Shown here: in pieces, positions 12,293 through 24,152 of the stretch
How the letters are laid out: every line of letters starts with the position of its first letter
How positions within the stretch are numbered: the first letter of the stretch is position 1
NCBI GenBank assembly: GCA_023614405.1
Contig: CM042692.1
Coordinates: forward strand, 117,111,503 to 117,175,502
Origin: Avena insularis
Lineage: Eukaryota; Streptophyta; Magnoliopsida; Poales; Poaceae
Direction of reading: 5' to 3'
Length of the DNA: 64,000 bases
The notes under the pieces: generated by a model
Databases searched by the model: none
The model's input: only the letters and a program-made list of their open reading frames with translations
What the model was told of the DNA's origin: nothing
Program-made: the position numbers and the translations under genes

Positions 12293-15200
12293 GCCTCTAG
12301 CATTCACTGATCGATTTCTAAATGAGTGGAATTTAGATTCTCTAACTGCTCAAATAGCAATGGTTTCCTGTTCCGCATTGATCCTAGGATTGGCGGCTTG
12401 GCTTAAAGAATATGGGATTCTCTTTCCAGTGGATAATGGCATCTGAAAATGAGACTGAGATCTACTTTTCGAATTGTCTGAGGCTATGAGATCCACTTGC
12501 TTTTGGAAAGGAGAAGGGAGAAGCTGCATTTCAACTGTGTGTGGATGGACTCTAGACCCACTCGTTCTGATTTTGTGATTGCAATTTCAAAAAAGGATCA
12601 TAAAGTCATCCCAAATTCTAGATTTGGTACTGCATATCATACATGTCATTGCATCATGATCATCATAGAAAATTTTCATTTTTAAAAACCTTTTTACCAG
12701 AACACCACATGTTTGCTTGTTCTTCATATAAATAAGCCTAGGTATGGTTTTACCTAGCATCTGCTTGGATAGTATTATATAGTTATCCTAGATACTTAGT
12801 TACATAGGTTACTCAATTACAAACCTGTCGAATTTTGTTTCTCTCAAATCGGAGGTGTGGATCAAAAGTTATGCCCTTATTAGTTTTCAAACAGTTACAA
12901 ATCAGAAAATTCAGACAAAACCAGACAGTTCAGTTAACAGCAGGTTTTAGAAAAGAATAAAGAAAAAGAGGAAAAAAAGGGAAACCGTGAAGCCGGACTG
13001 CCAGCCCATGAGGCAGCCCAGCCAGCGGCCCACCCGGGGCCTAGCTCGTGCGCAACACACAGCCGCACCAGCCGGCCGCCAGTGGCCCACTAGCAGCCCG
13101 CGCGTGCCCTCTTTTTCCCCTTTTATTTTCCTTTTTCCTTTCTTTTTTTTCTTCTGTCAGTCGGGGCTAGCCTGTCAGCCTCCGTGCGGTCGAGTTGTTT
13201 GTGCTCGACACAGACACTGCCGCCGTCACCGATTCTCGCAGATAATCCACCGAATCCGTTCGTGAATCTTTGTTGTTCCTTCACCACAAAAAAAGCCTCG
13301 ACCTCCTCGTCAAACCCCCCTCCAAAACCCTATCTACGACACTGCCTCTACGTTGTATTTTCTCACCGGAGTTTCGAAGCCACCGCCGTCATTGACGCCG
13401 GTACGCCCAGGCTCGACCTCTAGTGCCCCCTTCTTCTTGCAAAACGACTCGAGCTTCTCGCCGCCCTCCGTTTGACCTTCTTTTCTTTGCAAAGGAGCTC
13501 CGTAGCGCCTCCGCCGAGCTCGCCGAAGACCGATGTGGGTCGTGCCGCTCCATCCACCAGTTGTCAGCGACCGGAGAAGCTCCCGACCGGGCCGACCCTA
13601 CCCCTACACCGGCCACCCATTGCCGCACCTTGTAGGCCACCCCGCCACCGCCGAAGACCACCGGAGAGCTGCCGCTGTCACGGACTGGAGCCGCCGCCAC
13701 TGTCGAACGAGGTGCGCATCAAACTTATGCCTCCCCCGCCGTCAGATCATGGATGGATGGCCTAGATCAGCCATTGACCGTCCAGTGGACCGCTAACCGG
13801 CCCAGTCAGCGCCACGTCGGGTTGAAGTCCATGAGAATATTCCCCGTAATATTCCCTCATAAATTACAGGATTTAAGTTTTATAGAAGACTTCAAACATT
13901 CATAGAAAAAGATCTACTAGGCCAAAAATTACAAATAATATACCATTGAAATCAAAAAATTGTGTAGAATTTTATTCTGATATAAAACTACAAGTATACT
14001 GTACAAATATTTATGAGTTTAATAAAAGGCATATTGCACTATAAAAATTATAGAAAAAGATCTGTATATCCTTTTAGTGTGATTCTTGTTGCCCTGGCTC
14101 TAAATCATGTTACCTACACAATAGTAATTTTGTCCAGACTTTATAGTACTGTTTAGAGGAGAGGCTTGTTATTTTTCCTAAAATACCTATTAGTTGGAAT
14201 AACAAATTGAATAATTTGTTTTGATGCATTAAAGGTTTTTCCATGCATTCGTTCAGTAGTAATATTGATCAGAGAACATAACTAAACTACTGAAAGTTTT
14301 ATTAAAGTGTCATGCATGCATTGTGTTGCATTTGTTGATCTCTATGTGTGGATTGTTTATTTGGTTGAATTACCTTCATGTAGATTGTGAGGATGTGGAC
14401 CTTGTGATTGCTCGGATTGTGTGTTTGACTCCAGAAACTACCAAGGCAAGTGGAGCTTCATAAAAGTCCTATTTATTTTCTATATGAATTTGTAGCTTTG
14501 TTTTTGTATTTGCAAGTTTATATTTATTGCTATGTTATATCCTATTATGGTTGTCGTCTTCCTTGTTAGCTAAGCCACCATAAGTAGATGTTCTTATGTA
14601 GACGAGGGTGCGATATACCATGATAAAGATTGTTTTGAAAGTATATGTTTGGAAAAATTTAAAAACAACTTAATTAATGAACTCTCTGGGTGGTATTGGT
14701 AAATGCTTGGTTCGTGAATGTCGGGCCCATGTCTATGGTTTACCCGAGTAGCTCACTTGTGGATGGCCACCCAGGTTTCAGAGAAATGATTAGTGTCTTG
14801 ATTTGGTAGCTTCCATGTGCAACCATGTTCCAGTGAGTTATGGGTGGCTGGTTGGACATAGTAGGTCATGGCAAACCGAGCTCTTCGTATCCTGAGATGT
14901 AGTGAATGTGATAGGTTGGTACGGTATGTGGATGGGCTTGGGAAGCTACTTCCCGAATTGTCTCATCTTGGACTGATCCCTATCATGGTACGAGTGGGTC
15001 GACCAAGTCATATGGGTGAAGTATACAACCCTTGGAGGCTATAAAACTAAGTACTTAGTCATATCCCTAGTAATGGATGTTTGAGTTGCTGAATTATGGG
15101 TGCTATGACATGTTCTCGTTCATTCAATTTTTTAATTGCTAAAACTTGTGGTTGAAACATAATTGGGTTGTGTGATGATGATAAAATGCTTTACAAATGA

Positions 15201-15655
15201 TAGGATAAAGTATTTTGCTGCTGCAACTAAGCCTAAACCCCACAAGCCAGATATGCATGTAGATATTAGTATTGTTGTATCTCTCATTGTTCCACTTGCC
15301 AGTACATTCCAAGTATTAACCCTTCGGGGTTGCTACATTTTATATTGCAGGTTACTCTTCCGGTTACTCTAAGTAGTTGTGTTGGTTGCGACCCTCCACT
15401 CAACGTTTTGTTCGCCTATGGAGCATAATGGAGACTGGAGCTACTTTATTTATGCTATCTATTTGATACTTGTGTATTTGAGCAAGCGTTATGCTTTGCA
15501 AACTTTGTAATAAATTCAATAATATGGATCATACCATTGTAATAATGATGCACTATTAATTCTTTGATGTCTATCGATGCTATGTATGCTAATGAACCGA
15601 TCCAGGGATTGGCGTGATACATAGAGGTACTACCTTAATGGGTCCTACCATTTCA
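12293..15655 (+). mobile_element. 3.4-kb insertion in element C, unclassified (LTR-like composition)
   Basis: Comparison with element B (around 20025-20060) shows that C's gene jumps from cacatggaaata to cgaaggaatc across this segment. The five bases aaata stand on both sides (12288-12292 and 15656-15660), consistent with a TSD. The ends (GCCTCT...TTTCA) are not the usual TG...CA. Composition is AT-rich, then a GC-rich block (12990-13800), then long AT-rich sequence, as in long grass LTRs, so a degraded solo LTR in plus orientation is the best guess. No transposase or pol motif was found. The short frames in the GC-rich block are low-complexity. Confidence 0.5.
12294..12447 (+). other. Short open frame of unknown identity at the left edge of the insertion
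   Basis: The plus-strand frame from about 12294 to the TGA at 12445 reads as a well-mixed, non-repetitive peptide of about 50 residues with a small hydrophobic stretch (A-L-I-L-G-L-A-A-W-L). It has no start codon at its beginning; the first ATG is at 12360. It looks more like captured coding sequence than LTR sequence, but I cannot assign it. It may also be chance. Confidence 0.25.
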
Positions 15656-16465
15656 AAATACGAAGGAATCATATGCAATGTCACAAATATCATCCATAGC
15701 ATGCCAATCATCACAATTGATCATGTCCACTAGTGGGATCGTGGCATCATCAACACCCTTATTTTTACCTTGTTCATACCTCTCATATGAAGTGGGTGTT
15801 GTGGTAGTATTGGCCTCCATGTGGGTGACTTCATCTTCTTGATGTATCCATGGCGTAGCATCATATTCATGCACCATGTACATCTTCTGGATAGGAGGCA
15901 TCATCATCATCTGCAAGCTTTGCGCTTCTTGATCCATGGAACCTAGCACATCATGAGAAAACACACTAGAGGTAGAGGGTACGTTGTTAGAAATCAAAAT
16001 GGCCTCACATGACCTATCAACTACCACTATCAACTCACATGGTGTATCACTCATTCCCTCCAAGTGGAAGCACTCAATCTCACATATGGTGGAGTCACTC
16101 GTCTCACTCTTGTTCTCACTCAACTGGGCTATGTGGCTCTCATACTCACATGGGATTGGTACCACATCATCACTCAAGCACATAGGGGTAGGATCGGTTC
16201 TCTCAACTCCATGAGCCTCCTTTGGTGAAGGGAAAGTCCCATGCTCACCATTCTCGACCTTGCCGCCTTCAAAATTGGATGTTATAAGATGGTCATCGCT
16301 CGCCCATGGTCGAAGGGAAAATCCCATGCTCGACCATCATGTCGCCATGTTGTAGTAGTGGTGGAAGTAGCATCATGTTGATGTCGAGAGCGGTGCTCGG
16401 ATAGACTTCATCACATATGTGGCCTTATCTTTCTCCATGTTGAAGTGTAGACTCTTGACTTGGTG
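15656..16465 (-). pseudogene. Middle acidic region of the element C protein
   Basis: Minus strand; the open piece is 16327-15653 (224 residues, its last codons in the insertion flank). It is rich in Asp, Glu, Ser and Met, and is clearly related to 20396-20058 in element B and to 38975-39398 in element D (shared stretches include V-V-P-I-P-C-E-Y, C-F-H-L-E-G-M-S-D-T-P and V-L-G-S-M-D-Q-E). It lies between the gag-like start and the Cys/His repeat region in the original order. The function is unknown. Confidence 0.6.
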
Positions 16466-17013
16466 TGTCGTCGTATTGCCGATGAGTACGCCATGAAGGG
16501 GTCCTCACAGTGCGTGTTTAGAGACATGGGGTAAGGCAGAGAATTGGCGGGTACGAGGTAACACAGCTTACCCAGGTTCAAGTCCCACAACAGTGGCGGA
16601 ACTCTACTCCTGTTATAAATCACTATAATGGCAATACGTCGAGTTACGGAGATAGGTTCGCTATGCAAGGTGTTGCGCGTTGTATGCAGCAATCTAAGAG
16701 GTTATTCCCTAAAGGCTCCCGCAGGCTAGCTTATAAAGGCACCAAGACCTAGGGTTTACAGGGAAAGGTCCTTGCCGGACAAGGTAAAGAGTCCTACACT
16801 AATACGAACTAGTCTTTCGTGTCTTGTACTCTAAGGCTCCGAGTATGTCGGTGACTCCTGCGTAGCCTTCCTTTATCAAGCATGGGCCTCCCTTCTGGAT
16901 CTGTCTAACTGGGCTGCCCAGCAGGCCATAGGCCTTGCTACCAACTATGGTCCACCCGGGTTAGGCGGATTACTGACATGCTATGAGGATACCCATATAG
17001 CATATCCCCAACA
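16466..17013 (-). mobile_element. 548-bp solo LTR inside the element C gene
   Basis: The minus-strand ends are TGTTGGGGATATGC (17013) and CGACGACA (16466). The flanks are tggtg (16461-16465) and tggtt (17014-17018), a probable 5-bp TSD with one mismatch. Element B, lacking this insertion, reads straight through at about 20825. There is no internal sequence, so it is a solo LTR formed by LTR-LTR recombination. A TATA-like TTTATAAG occurs on the minus strand near 16739. The family was not identified. Confidence 0.75.
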
Positions 17014-17496
17014 TGGTTCTTGCTCATCCTTTTCCGTGGACACCATAGCTTGTATAGACATCCTCTTGACGTACTCGTCCAACTTGGCTAAGTAGAGGTC
17101 TTGGTCCTCCTCATCCATGAAGTTGCATGAGTCATCTAGGACATCAAGTTTTGGCATTGAAGCTTGATGGCGTGGAAAAAGGCTTGCTCTTGGTGCCATT
17201 TTGGTGGTGGCACTAGTAGTTCAAGGTGCCTTATGATGGTGTCTACGGAGGTCATTGGCATTACTTGTCGAAGGTTGATGTAGGTGATGCACTTGGTCCT
17301 CCACATGACGCTTGCGATGATGCTCATTTTCCTTGGCACTCTTCTTGTGCTTGTGGAGCCTTCTTGAGGTAGACTCGTTAATTTTGGCGAGCATGTTCAT
17401 GTTCTTGGCAAAGTTTTCATCCAATGCCAGGCTGGAAGTTGCCATGTCACGCTTCAAGTTGTTGATAGCTTCCGACTGTGTCCATTTGATGGTGGA
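17014..17496 (-). pseudogene. Gag-like region of element C (part 2)
   Basis: Minus strand. It continues the gag-like gene from 23907 after the element B insertion. Pieces at 17457-17221 and 17199-16981 encode a basic His/Lys-rich stretch (H-K-H-K-K-S-A-K-E) and an acidic stretch with D-D-S-C-N-F-M-D-E-E-D-Q-D-L-Y. Both match 21280-20830 of element B. Frames change between the pieces, so the gene is broken. The sequence gtgga at 17492-17496 is the TSD of element B. Confidence 0.6.
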
Positions 17497-18532
17497 TATT
17501 GAGGGGTAACCTCGTGGGTGGCCTGATCTTCATGGATCTCGTGGTCAAATCGATGGGAAAGTGAGGGGAAAGAGAGAAGGTAGCGGAAGCAGACGCACAC
17601 CTAGCAAAGAACACAATTAACACACGCAAAACTCACACGATACAAGGACGAGTGCTCCCGCCGGTGGCCACCGGTCCGATAGAATCCTCGCAAGGAAAGA
17701 TCAGTCAATGTGCTCCCTTGATCCCAAGCAGAGAGGGAAGAACACCTTGGAGAGGGTCTTGATGACTATGCTCACGCACTTGCAAACATAGGACTTGTAC
17801 AATGAGCGAGGCATGATGCAAACTCCAAGGAGGTAGTAACGATAGTCGATCCCCATTGGTAAGGGGATGAGGCAAAACTAGAGATTCCACAAAGGAGGTG
17901 TCTTTAGTCTATCATCTATGCCTAGGGATACATGAGGGGGTGGGGGCTCTATTTATAGGCCAGCCACTAGTATGGGGGTAGTTTGGGGATAAACTAGGCA
18001 AAAGGGTAAGTAAAGGGAATATTCCAGTGCATCAAACCCAGATCCATGCGCAAAAGGGGGATTCCGGCCATAAGTTTGGTGGCGCTGGATCTGGCGTCGG
18101 AATTTCCGGTCGCCACCAGTTATTCTGGTTTGTCGCTAGAAAGGCAAACAGAACTGTGGTCTGGTGGTTCACTGGTCTGGTCCGACGGACACCGGTTATG
18201 TCGGCATGGGGTCCGGTGTTTCGATTCTGGCGCCGGGAATTCCGGTGGTGGAAGCGGCAGCGCCGGAGCCTCCACTGGTTTGGCTTTGCCTCGTTCTTTT
18301 TCTCTTCCAAGCCTCCGTCTTGTCGGGCGTGAGTCCTCGGGCTTCCTCCCTTGCCTCTGTACTTGTCGATGTGAACCTATCATGGTCACAGGACAGAGTA
18401 TGAAGTAGTATACCCTTCAATGGGGTAGGAAGTGGGATCTCAAAGAGGATAGGATTCACCTTTGGAGTCCATGACGACTTGGCATAAGTTGGAGACCTTG
18501 ATGTGGTAATAACCGTAGTTCAGGCTACATAA
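17497..18532 (-). repeat. Element B, left LTR (3' LTR in its orientation)
   Basis: 1036 bp. The minus-strand start is mutated to TTATGTAGCC (18532), where the partner reads TGATGTAGCC; it ends CCCTCAATA next to the TSD. In the variable block (18040-18300) it carries GGAATTTCCGG/GAATTCCGG-type motifs instead of the CCGGAGACTCCGG motif of elements C and D. Confidence 0.85.
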
Positions 18533-18552
18533 GCTCCCCCCCCCTTCAAAAA
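18533..18552 (-). promoter_or_regulatory. Polypurine tract of element B
   Basis: The minus strand reads TTTTTGAAGGGGGGGGGAGC immediately upstream of the 3' LTR. It corresponds to the tract of element C at 10561-10577 but has a longer G run. Confidence 0.75.
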
Positions 18553-18825
18553 GAGTCGTCCTCGACTCTACATGCTCATCACAAAGTAGAATAGGTCGAA
18601 AGAAGTTCTTGATCCTGGGGTTTACCATATAGTCGTCCTTGGGAAGATTGACATGACAACACTTCAATGTTCCTTCACCTTCCATGATGCCTAAGATCAC
18701 AATATAAACAAAGCAATTGTACCTTCACACAACTAAGACCGAGCAAAATATTTTCGTGCGTGATAGAGAAGCATGTCATGTGTCGCATGTCCATTCTCGT
18801 TCACAACACTATTAGAACAACTCAA
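18553..18825 (-). other. Element B internal, non-coding end
   Basis: Sequence between the stop of the repeat gene and the polypurine tract. No open frame or motif was recognised. It is shared with element C (10578-11109) but shorter. Confidence 0.5.
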
Positions 18826-20057
18826 TTATACCAAATTAAATGTGTATGCAAGGTCAAAGTGCATGGAAATTGTTTGAACATCATCCAAATGTGGGAACTC
18901 AAAAACTCCATAAAACGTCTTAGTGTGGCACTCAAAGCAATTGACTGAAATATTGATCAACATCCTTGATGCAATAATGGGATAATTTGGCAAAAACACA
19001 TGAGGAAAGATATCCAACACAACATTTTTATGTGTGGAAACCCACCATTGGAAAGATAAATTGTTCCGTATGTTGGATGCCATACACATATCATCAAAAG
19101 CAAAGAGCATGGAAATGTGAGTATCACAAATGGAAGCAAAAACAACATGTTTGCAAACAAACCATATGAAAGAGCAATTGTTCCTTATGTTTGTTGCAAC
19201 AACAATATGAGATACTTCAAAGCTCTCATGACAATACATGCTCATAATGGCATTATGGTTGCACACAAAACATCGGAAAGAGAAATTGTTCAACATTTTT
19301 GTGGCAACACACAAAGCATCAATATCCAATAGTAACAAGACATGTTTTTCACAAGGTGAAAGAATACCATTAACATGCTTGCAATCAAACCATAGGAAAG
19401 AGCAATTTTTCAACATGAAAGATGCAAAGCATGCAAAAGGTATCAGAGTTGGGTTCAATCTTGAACTCACTTGGGGGATGCTCTCTAGAGATCTTTGTGT
19501 CAACTCGTTCTCAACCAAGGTTGACATTATTGTGCGGGTACCTACACACATCAAACACAAAAGGAAGAACATGTGTGCATGGTACAGAAACACATCATCC
19601 ATCATGACGTATCTCTTCTTGTGCACATCACCATTAGTGTCAATCAAATGTAACATAGATGCATGGTGAGTATGCAAGTGAGGAACATGCTTATCATGGT
19701 ATTTAGAAAAATCTCCAAAATTTGAGAAAGCTTAGGGGGGCATCTCAATAGAAAACATATGATAATTATTGTTGCAAGAAAAACAAGTGAAAGAGGAATC
19801 ATCCATATTATTGCTATCAACGGGAGTAATTGTAAAACATCCATGACAAAGCATGGTCCTAGGGATGTCGTTTTTAACATCATTGCAAGCAAAACATTGG
19901 GAAGAGCAATTATTCAACAAAGTGCAAGCGATGATATCATCAACGTAACGTTTAGAGCATATCATTTCTCTGGAAATATCATGACAATAAAAGGACTCCA
20001 CATGGTCATCATGATGCATAGAAAAATCAACACATGGGAATAAGAATGGAAGATATG
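18826..20057 (-). pseudogene. Cys/His repeat protein of element B
   Basis: Minus strand. The longest intact piece is 19677-18826 (283 residues); the part before it (20088-19732) is in another frame. Within the 283 residues, modules start near residues 88, 128, 164, 203 and 239, a spacing of 36-40, each with (M/I)-x-x-N-x-S-(F/V)-x-x-(F/W)-x-(C/S)-x-H or a close variant. Two further modules lie upstream (around 19900 and 19790). Additional Cys and His recur between the cores. No signal peptide or clear membrane segment is seen, although residues 36-44 are hydrophobic. The gene sits where pol would be in an autonomous element. I do not know this protein family; metal binding or capsid-like assembly are guesses. 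Confidence 0.6.
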
Positions 20058-20816
20058 TCATGTCACAAGTATCATCCATAACATGCAAATCATCATGTCC
20101 ACTAGTGGGATCATGGCATCATCAACACCCTTATTTTTACCTTGTTCATACCTCACATATGATGTGGGTGTTGTGTTAGTATTGGCCTCCATGTGGGTGA
20201 CTTTATCATCCAATATGGGGATGGCCTTAGCTTCATCCACCATGTTCATCTTCTCGGTCGGAGTCACCATCATCTCCCAGCTTGGCACTTCTTGATCCAT
20301 GGAACCTAGCACATCATGAGAAAACACATTAGAGGTAGAGGGTAAGTTGTTAGAAATCAAATTGTCCTCACATGACCTATCAACTACCTCTCTCAACTCA
20401 CTCTATGTATCACTCATGCCCCTCAAGTGGAAGCACCCAATCTCACGTATGGTGGAGTCACTCATCTCACTCTTGCTCTCACTCAAGTGGGCTAGGTGGC
20501 TCTCATACTCACATTGGATTGGTACCACATCATCACTCAAGCATACAGGGATAGGCTCGGTTCTCTTAACTCCATCCGCCTCCTTTGGTGAAGGGAAAGT
20601 CCCATGCTCACCATTCTACACTCTATCTACTTCAAGGTTGGATGCCATAAGATGGTCATCGCTCACCTCCTTGGTCGAAGGGAAAATCCCATGCTCGACC
20701 GTCATGTTGCCATCTTGTAGTAGTGGTGGAAGTAGGCTCATGTTGTTGTCGAGGGTGGTACTCGAATCGACTTCATGAGATATGTGGCCTTTGATTCCTC
20801 CATCTTGAAGTGTAGA
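20058..20816 (-). pseudogene. Acidic middle region of the element B protein
   Basis: Minus strand. The open piece 20396-20058 (112 residues) and the broken sequence up to 20816 match the middle region in C (15656-16465) and D (38853-39398). It is Asp/Glu/Ser/Met-rich with no known domain. It links the gag-like N-terminal part to the repeat part, which suggests that all three were once one protein. Confidence 0.5.
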
Positions 20817-21536
20817 CTATTGACTTGGCGCTTGCTCATCACCTTCCATGACCACCTTGCCTTGTGTAGACATCCTCTTGACGTACTCGTCCAACTTGGC
20901 GAAGTAGAGGTCTTGGTCTTCGTCATCCATGAAGTTGCATGCGTCATCTAGGACGTCAGGTTTGGGTGTTGAAGCTTGATGGCACGGAAGAAGAGTTGCT
21001 CTTGGTGCCATTTTGGTGGTGGGACTAGTAGTGGAAGGTCCCTTTTGATGGTGTCAACGGAGGTCATTGGTGTGCCTTGCCGAAGGTTCTTGTAGGTGGC
21101 GCACTTGGTCATCCACATGACGCTCGTGACGATGATCCCTGTCCTTGGCACTATTCTTGTGCTTGTGGTGCAATATTGAGGTAGACTCGTTAATTTTGGC
21201 GAGGATGCTCATGCTCCTTGCGAAGTTATCTTCCATGTCCTTCTTGAAGTTGTTGAGGGAGCTTTGGAACTTGTCCATTCGATGGTGGACCTTGTCGCTC
21301 TCGAGGTGGAGGCTCTGTCTTGGCCGATGCGAGTTGAGGAGCTTGTCCTTGTCGTTCTTGAAGTCGTCCATGCTTGGGCAGTCATTGATGTTGTAGTACT
21401 CCATATCACCCAAGCATGTGTAGCCATTGTCGGTGTATTGCTCAATCATGTCGTTCATTCTTGTGGAGGCATATGCATGGTGGCTCATTGTGGATTCTTC
21501 ACAGAAATCATCCTCGGGTCCCGAGTCCCTAGACAT
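20817..21536 (-). pseudogene. Gag-like protein of element B
   Basis: Minus strand. ATG at 21536, with an open frame to 21054 (160 residues), then continuing in other frames to 20817. It begins M-S-R-D-S, followed by acidic Tyr/Asn/Ser-rich repeats (two units in this copy), a helical basic region around H-R-M-D-K-F and a His/Lys-rich stretch. The last part holds D-D-A-C-N-F-M-D-D-E-D-Q-D-L-Y and then K-V-V-M-E-G-D-E-Q-A-P-S. Calling it gag is inference from its position after the leader and from the zinc knuckles in the same place in element D. Element B itself has no zinc knuckle. Confidence 0.55.
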
Positions 21537-22885
21537 GATTCACAAGACCAAGTGATGTATATGGAAGTGGTAGGGGGTTAGGGATGCAACTTCAAAACTT
21601 ACTTTACCTTGAATATAGTATCATGCAAGTGGCCACACTTGAGAGCAATCAAAACCAAGTAAAGTGAAGTTCACGCGGAACACCAAAACCAACTAACCAC
21701 TAAAAAACACACACAAAGCTTATGGTGGATAGGTATGGAAGGTGGCATCTCCAAGAACAATCCAAAATCAAGATATTGTAATGGCAAGTAAAGAGCCACA
21801 ATGATCACAAAGCAAAACAAGTCAATCCACAAGATAAGAATTATGTACAAGGAAACACACACAGTGGGATAAATGGGACTTGTGCGATGGAGAAAGTGAG
21901 CTAAGAACCAAATGATTACCTAGCAAAGACTATAAGCTTGTGTCGCACAAGTGCAAGGAGAGACGCTAGTTCGATTGCAATAAAATTAGTGGGTTACATG
22001 ATATGCACAATAAGTACCACCTATATGATGTTCATCGAGCTTGCGATTCCTATTCTATGAGGCACTTGTTTATTTCTTTCTTTTTCTTCTTTTTATTTTT
22101 CTCTTTTTCTTTCTTTTTTATTCTTTTTCACTTGCCTTTTCTTTGTGCCACCTATTATACAAGATAACTATATGAGATAGCGCGCTCACAACTTTTCCTT
22201 AGAATTCTACAAGGTATCAAATGTGCATAGCCCAAGCAATCATAGGAGAAACTAGTCTCAGTAGGTGTTTGTTGGTCACAAAGAGAGTGTAGCTCACAAA
22301 AGAATGCAAGTGGGGAGAAGTCACGGAATTTTTATACCTTTCGTCGCCGATCTTCACCCTTTATTGGTGGATTCCACCTTTCTCATGCAATTTGGATGGA
22401 GTAGATAGCATGAACCACTTGGATGATGATGTAGATCTCCTTCTCCTTTTCGAAACAAGCTAAAGAACACCAAAATCTAAGTTCGTATGCAAAAGTTATG
22501 CTCAAAATGGTGTGGAGCTGAATCTCTTTGATACCAAATTAGGCGTGGAATGAAATGAAATTCGGCGAAAGGTCACGGTGCTGAATCTGACGAAATTCTA
22601 GCTGCCGGTGACCGGACCTGAACGAAGTTCGGACGAAAAACACGATTTTCTGCGGAAAAACTTGATGGAAACCTTCAAATCTGAGGGGCAAATGATGGAA
22701 TTAGGCCATGGGAACGCAAGGGAAGGTAGATCAATAAGTTTAGTAAGTAATCCACAGATCAAAACCTACCAAAATGCACTCAAATCACAGATCGGTCCAA
22801 AACACGAAATTGGGGCTATTTTTGGTGGAATTTTTGAATTTATAGGGAAAAGACCAAATCGATGTGAAATCTGTGGCAACCAAAA
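21537..22885 (-). other. Leader of element B (primer site to gag-like ATG)
   Basis: About 1.35 kb without a supported gene. It is conserved in elements C (24153-25515), D (36271-37614) and F (62937 onward). It contains a pyrimidine-rich tract on the plus strand, 22069-22140 (purine-rich in the element's sense), and a block around 22330-22400 (ttcaccctttattggtgg) kept in all copies. It reads as an untranslated leader, possibly carrying the packaging signal. Confidence 0.6.
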
Positions 22886-22898
22886 GCTGCTGATACCT
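22886..22898 (-). promoter_or_regulatory. Primer binding site of element B
   Basis: The minus strand reads AGGTATCAGCAGC directly after the 5' LTR end. It resembles the initiator tRNA-Met site TGGTATCAGAGC, with a first-base change and two altered bases near the end. Confidence 0.6.
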
Positions 22899-22900
22899 GA

Positions 22901-23901
22901 TATTGAGGGATAACCTCGTGGGTGGCCCGATCTTCACGGATCTCATGGTCAAATCGAAGGGAAAGCGAGAGGGAAGGGAGAAGGTAGCGGAAGCAAACAC
23001 ACACGTCGTGAAGAACATGATGAACACACATAAAAACTCACACGATACAAGGCCGATTGCTCACCGGTGGCCACCATCCGATAGAATCCTCGCAAGGAAA
23101 GATCAGTCAGCATGCTCCCTCGATCCCAAGCGGAGAGGGAAGAACACCTTGGAGAGGATCTTGATGACTATGCTAACGCACTCGCAAACATAGGCCTTGT
23201 ACAATGAGGGAGGCACGATGGAAACTCCAATGAGGTGGTGACGATAGTTGGTCCCCTTTGGTAAGGGGATGAGGCAAAACTAGAGATTCCACAAAGGGGA
23301 TGTCTTTAGTCTATCATCTATGCCTAGGGATATATGTGGGGGTGGAGGCTCTATTTATAGGACAACCACTAGTATGGGGGTAGTTTGGGGATAAACTAGG
23401 CAGAAGGGTAAGTAAAGGGAATATTCTAGGGCATCAAATGTAGATCCGTGCATAGACGGGAGATTCCAACAATAAGTCCGGCGGCGCCGGATCTGGCGCC
23501 AGAATTTTCGGTCACCACCGGATATTCTGGTATGTCGCCGGAAAGGCAAATAGAACCGTGTTCCGGTGGTTCGCCGGTCTAGTCCGGCGGTCGCCAGTTG
23601 TGTCGGCATGGGGTCCAGTGCGCCGGTTCTGGTGCCGAGAATTCCGGCAGTGGATCTGGCTCGTCCTTCTTCTCTTCCAAGCCTCCGTGTTGTCGGGCGT
23701 GAGTCCTCAGGCTTCCTCCCTTGCCTCCGTACTTGTCGGTGCGAACATATCATGGTCATAGGACGGAGTATGAAGTAGTATACAATTCAATGGGGTAGGA
23801 AGGGGATCTGAAAGATGATAGGATTCACCTTTGGAGTCCATGACGACTTGGCATAAGTTGGAGACTTTGATGTGGTAACAAACGTAGGTCGGGCTACATC
23901 A
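22901..23901 (-). repeat. Element B, right LTR (5' LTR in its orientation)
   Basis: 1001 bp, starting TGATGTAGCCCGACC at 23901 on the minus strand and ending CCCTCAATA at 22901. Compared with the left LTR it has a shorter variable block (23460-23660). The TSD gtgga follows at 23902-23906. Confidence 0.88.
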
Positions 23902-23906
23902 GTGGA

Positions 23907-24152
23907 CCTTGGCACTCTCGAGGTGGAGGCTCCGTCTTGGTCGACGCGACTTGAGGAGCTTGGCATTGTCGTCCTTAAAGTCGTCCATGCTTGGGGAGTC
24001 ATTGTTGTTATAGAACTCCATATCACCCAAGCATGTGGAGCCATTGTCAGTGTAGTGCTCCATCATGTCATTTAGGCTTGTGGAGGCATATGTATGGTGG
24101 CTCATCGTGGATTATTCATAAAAATCATCCTCGGTTCCGGAATCCCTAGACA
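23907..24152 (-). pseudogene. Start of the gag-like gene of element C
   Basis: Minus strand, ATG at 24152 with the same M-S-R-D-S start as in B and D. A stop occurs about a dozen codons in (TAA near 24115), then the frame is open to the insertion point of element B. It has the acidic Tyr/Asn/Ser repeats in a short version, as in B. Confidence 0.6.

Larger units (their letters stand above)
17497..23901 (-). mobile_element. Element B: complete pol-less LTR retrotransposon, minus orientation
   Basis: 6405 bp with two LTRs (17497-18532 and 22901-23901), primer site (22886-22898), polypurine tract (18533-18552) and the TSD gtgga on both sides (17492-17496, 23902-23906). It is inserted in the gag-like gene of its own relative, element C. 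The internal 4.4 kb encodes a gag-like protein, an acidic middle and a Cys/His repeat protein, with no pol motif. This is the best copy for describing the family, although its gene also has frame breaks. Confidence 0.88.

Noticed and set aside
12987..13796. GC-rich overlapping open frames that resemble the start of a host gene
   Set aside because: They are low-complexity frames on both strands without a domain, in the position of an LTR leader block. No splice-linked continuation was found.
16575..16586. tRNA-like B-box string GGTTCAAGTCCC
   Set aside because: No matching A box or cloverleaf around it; it lies within a solo LTR, where similar strings are common in grasses.
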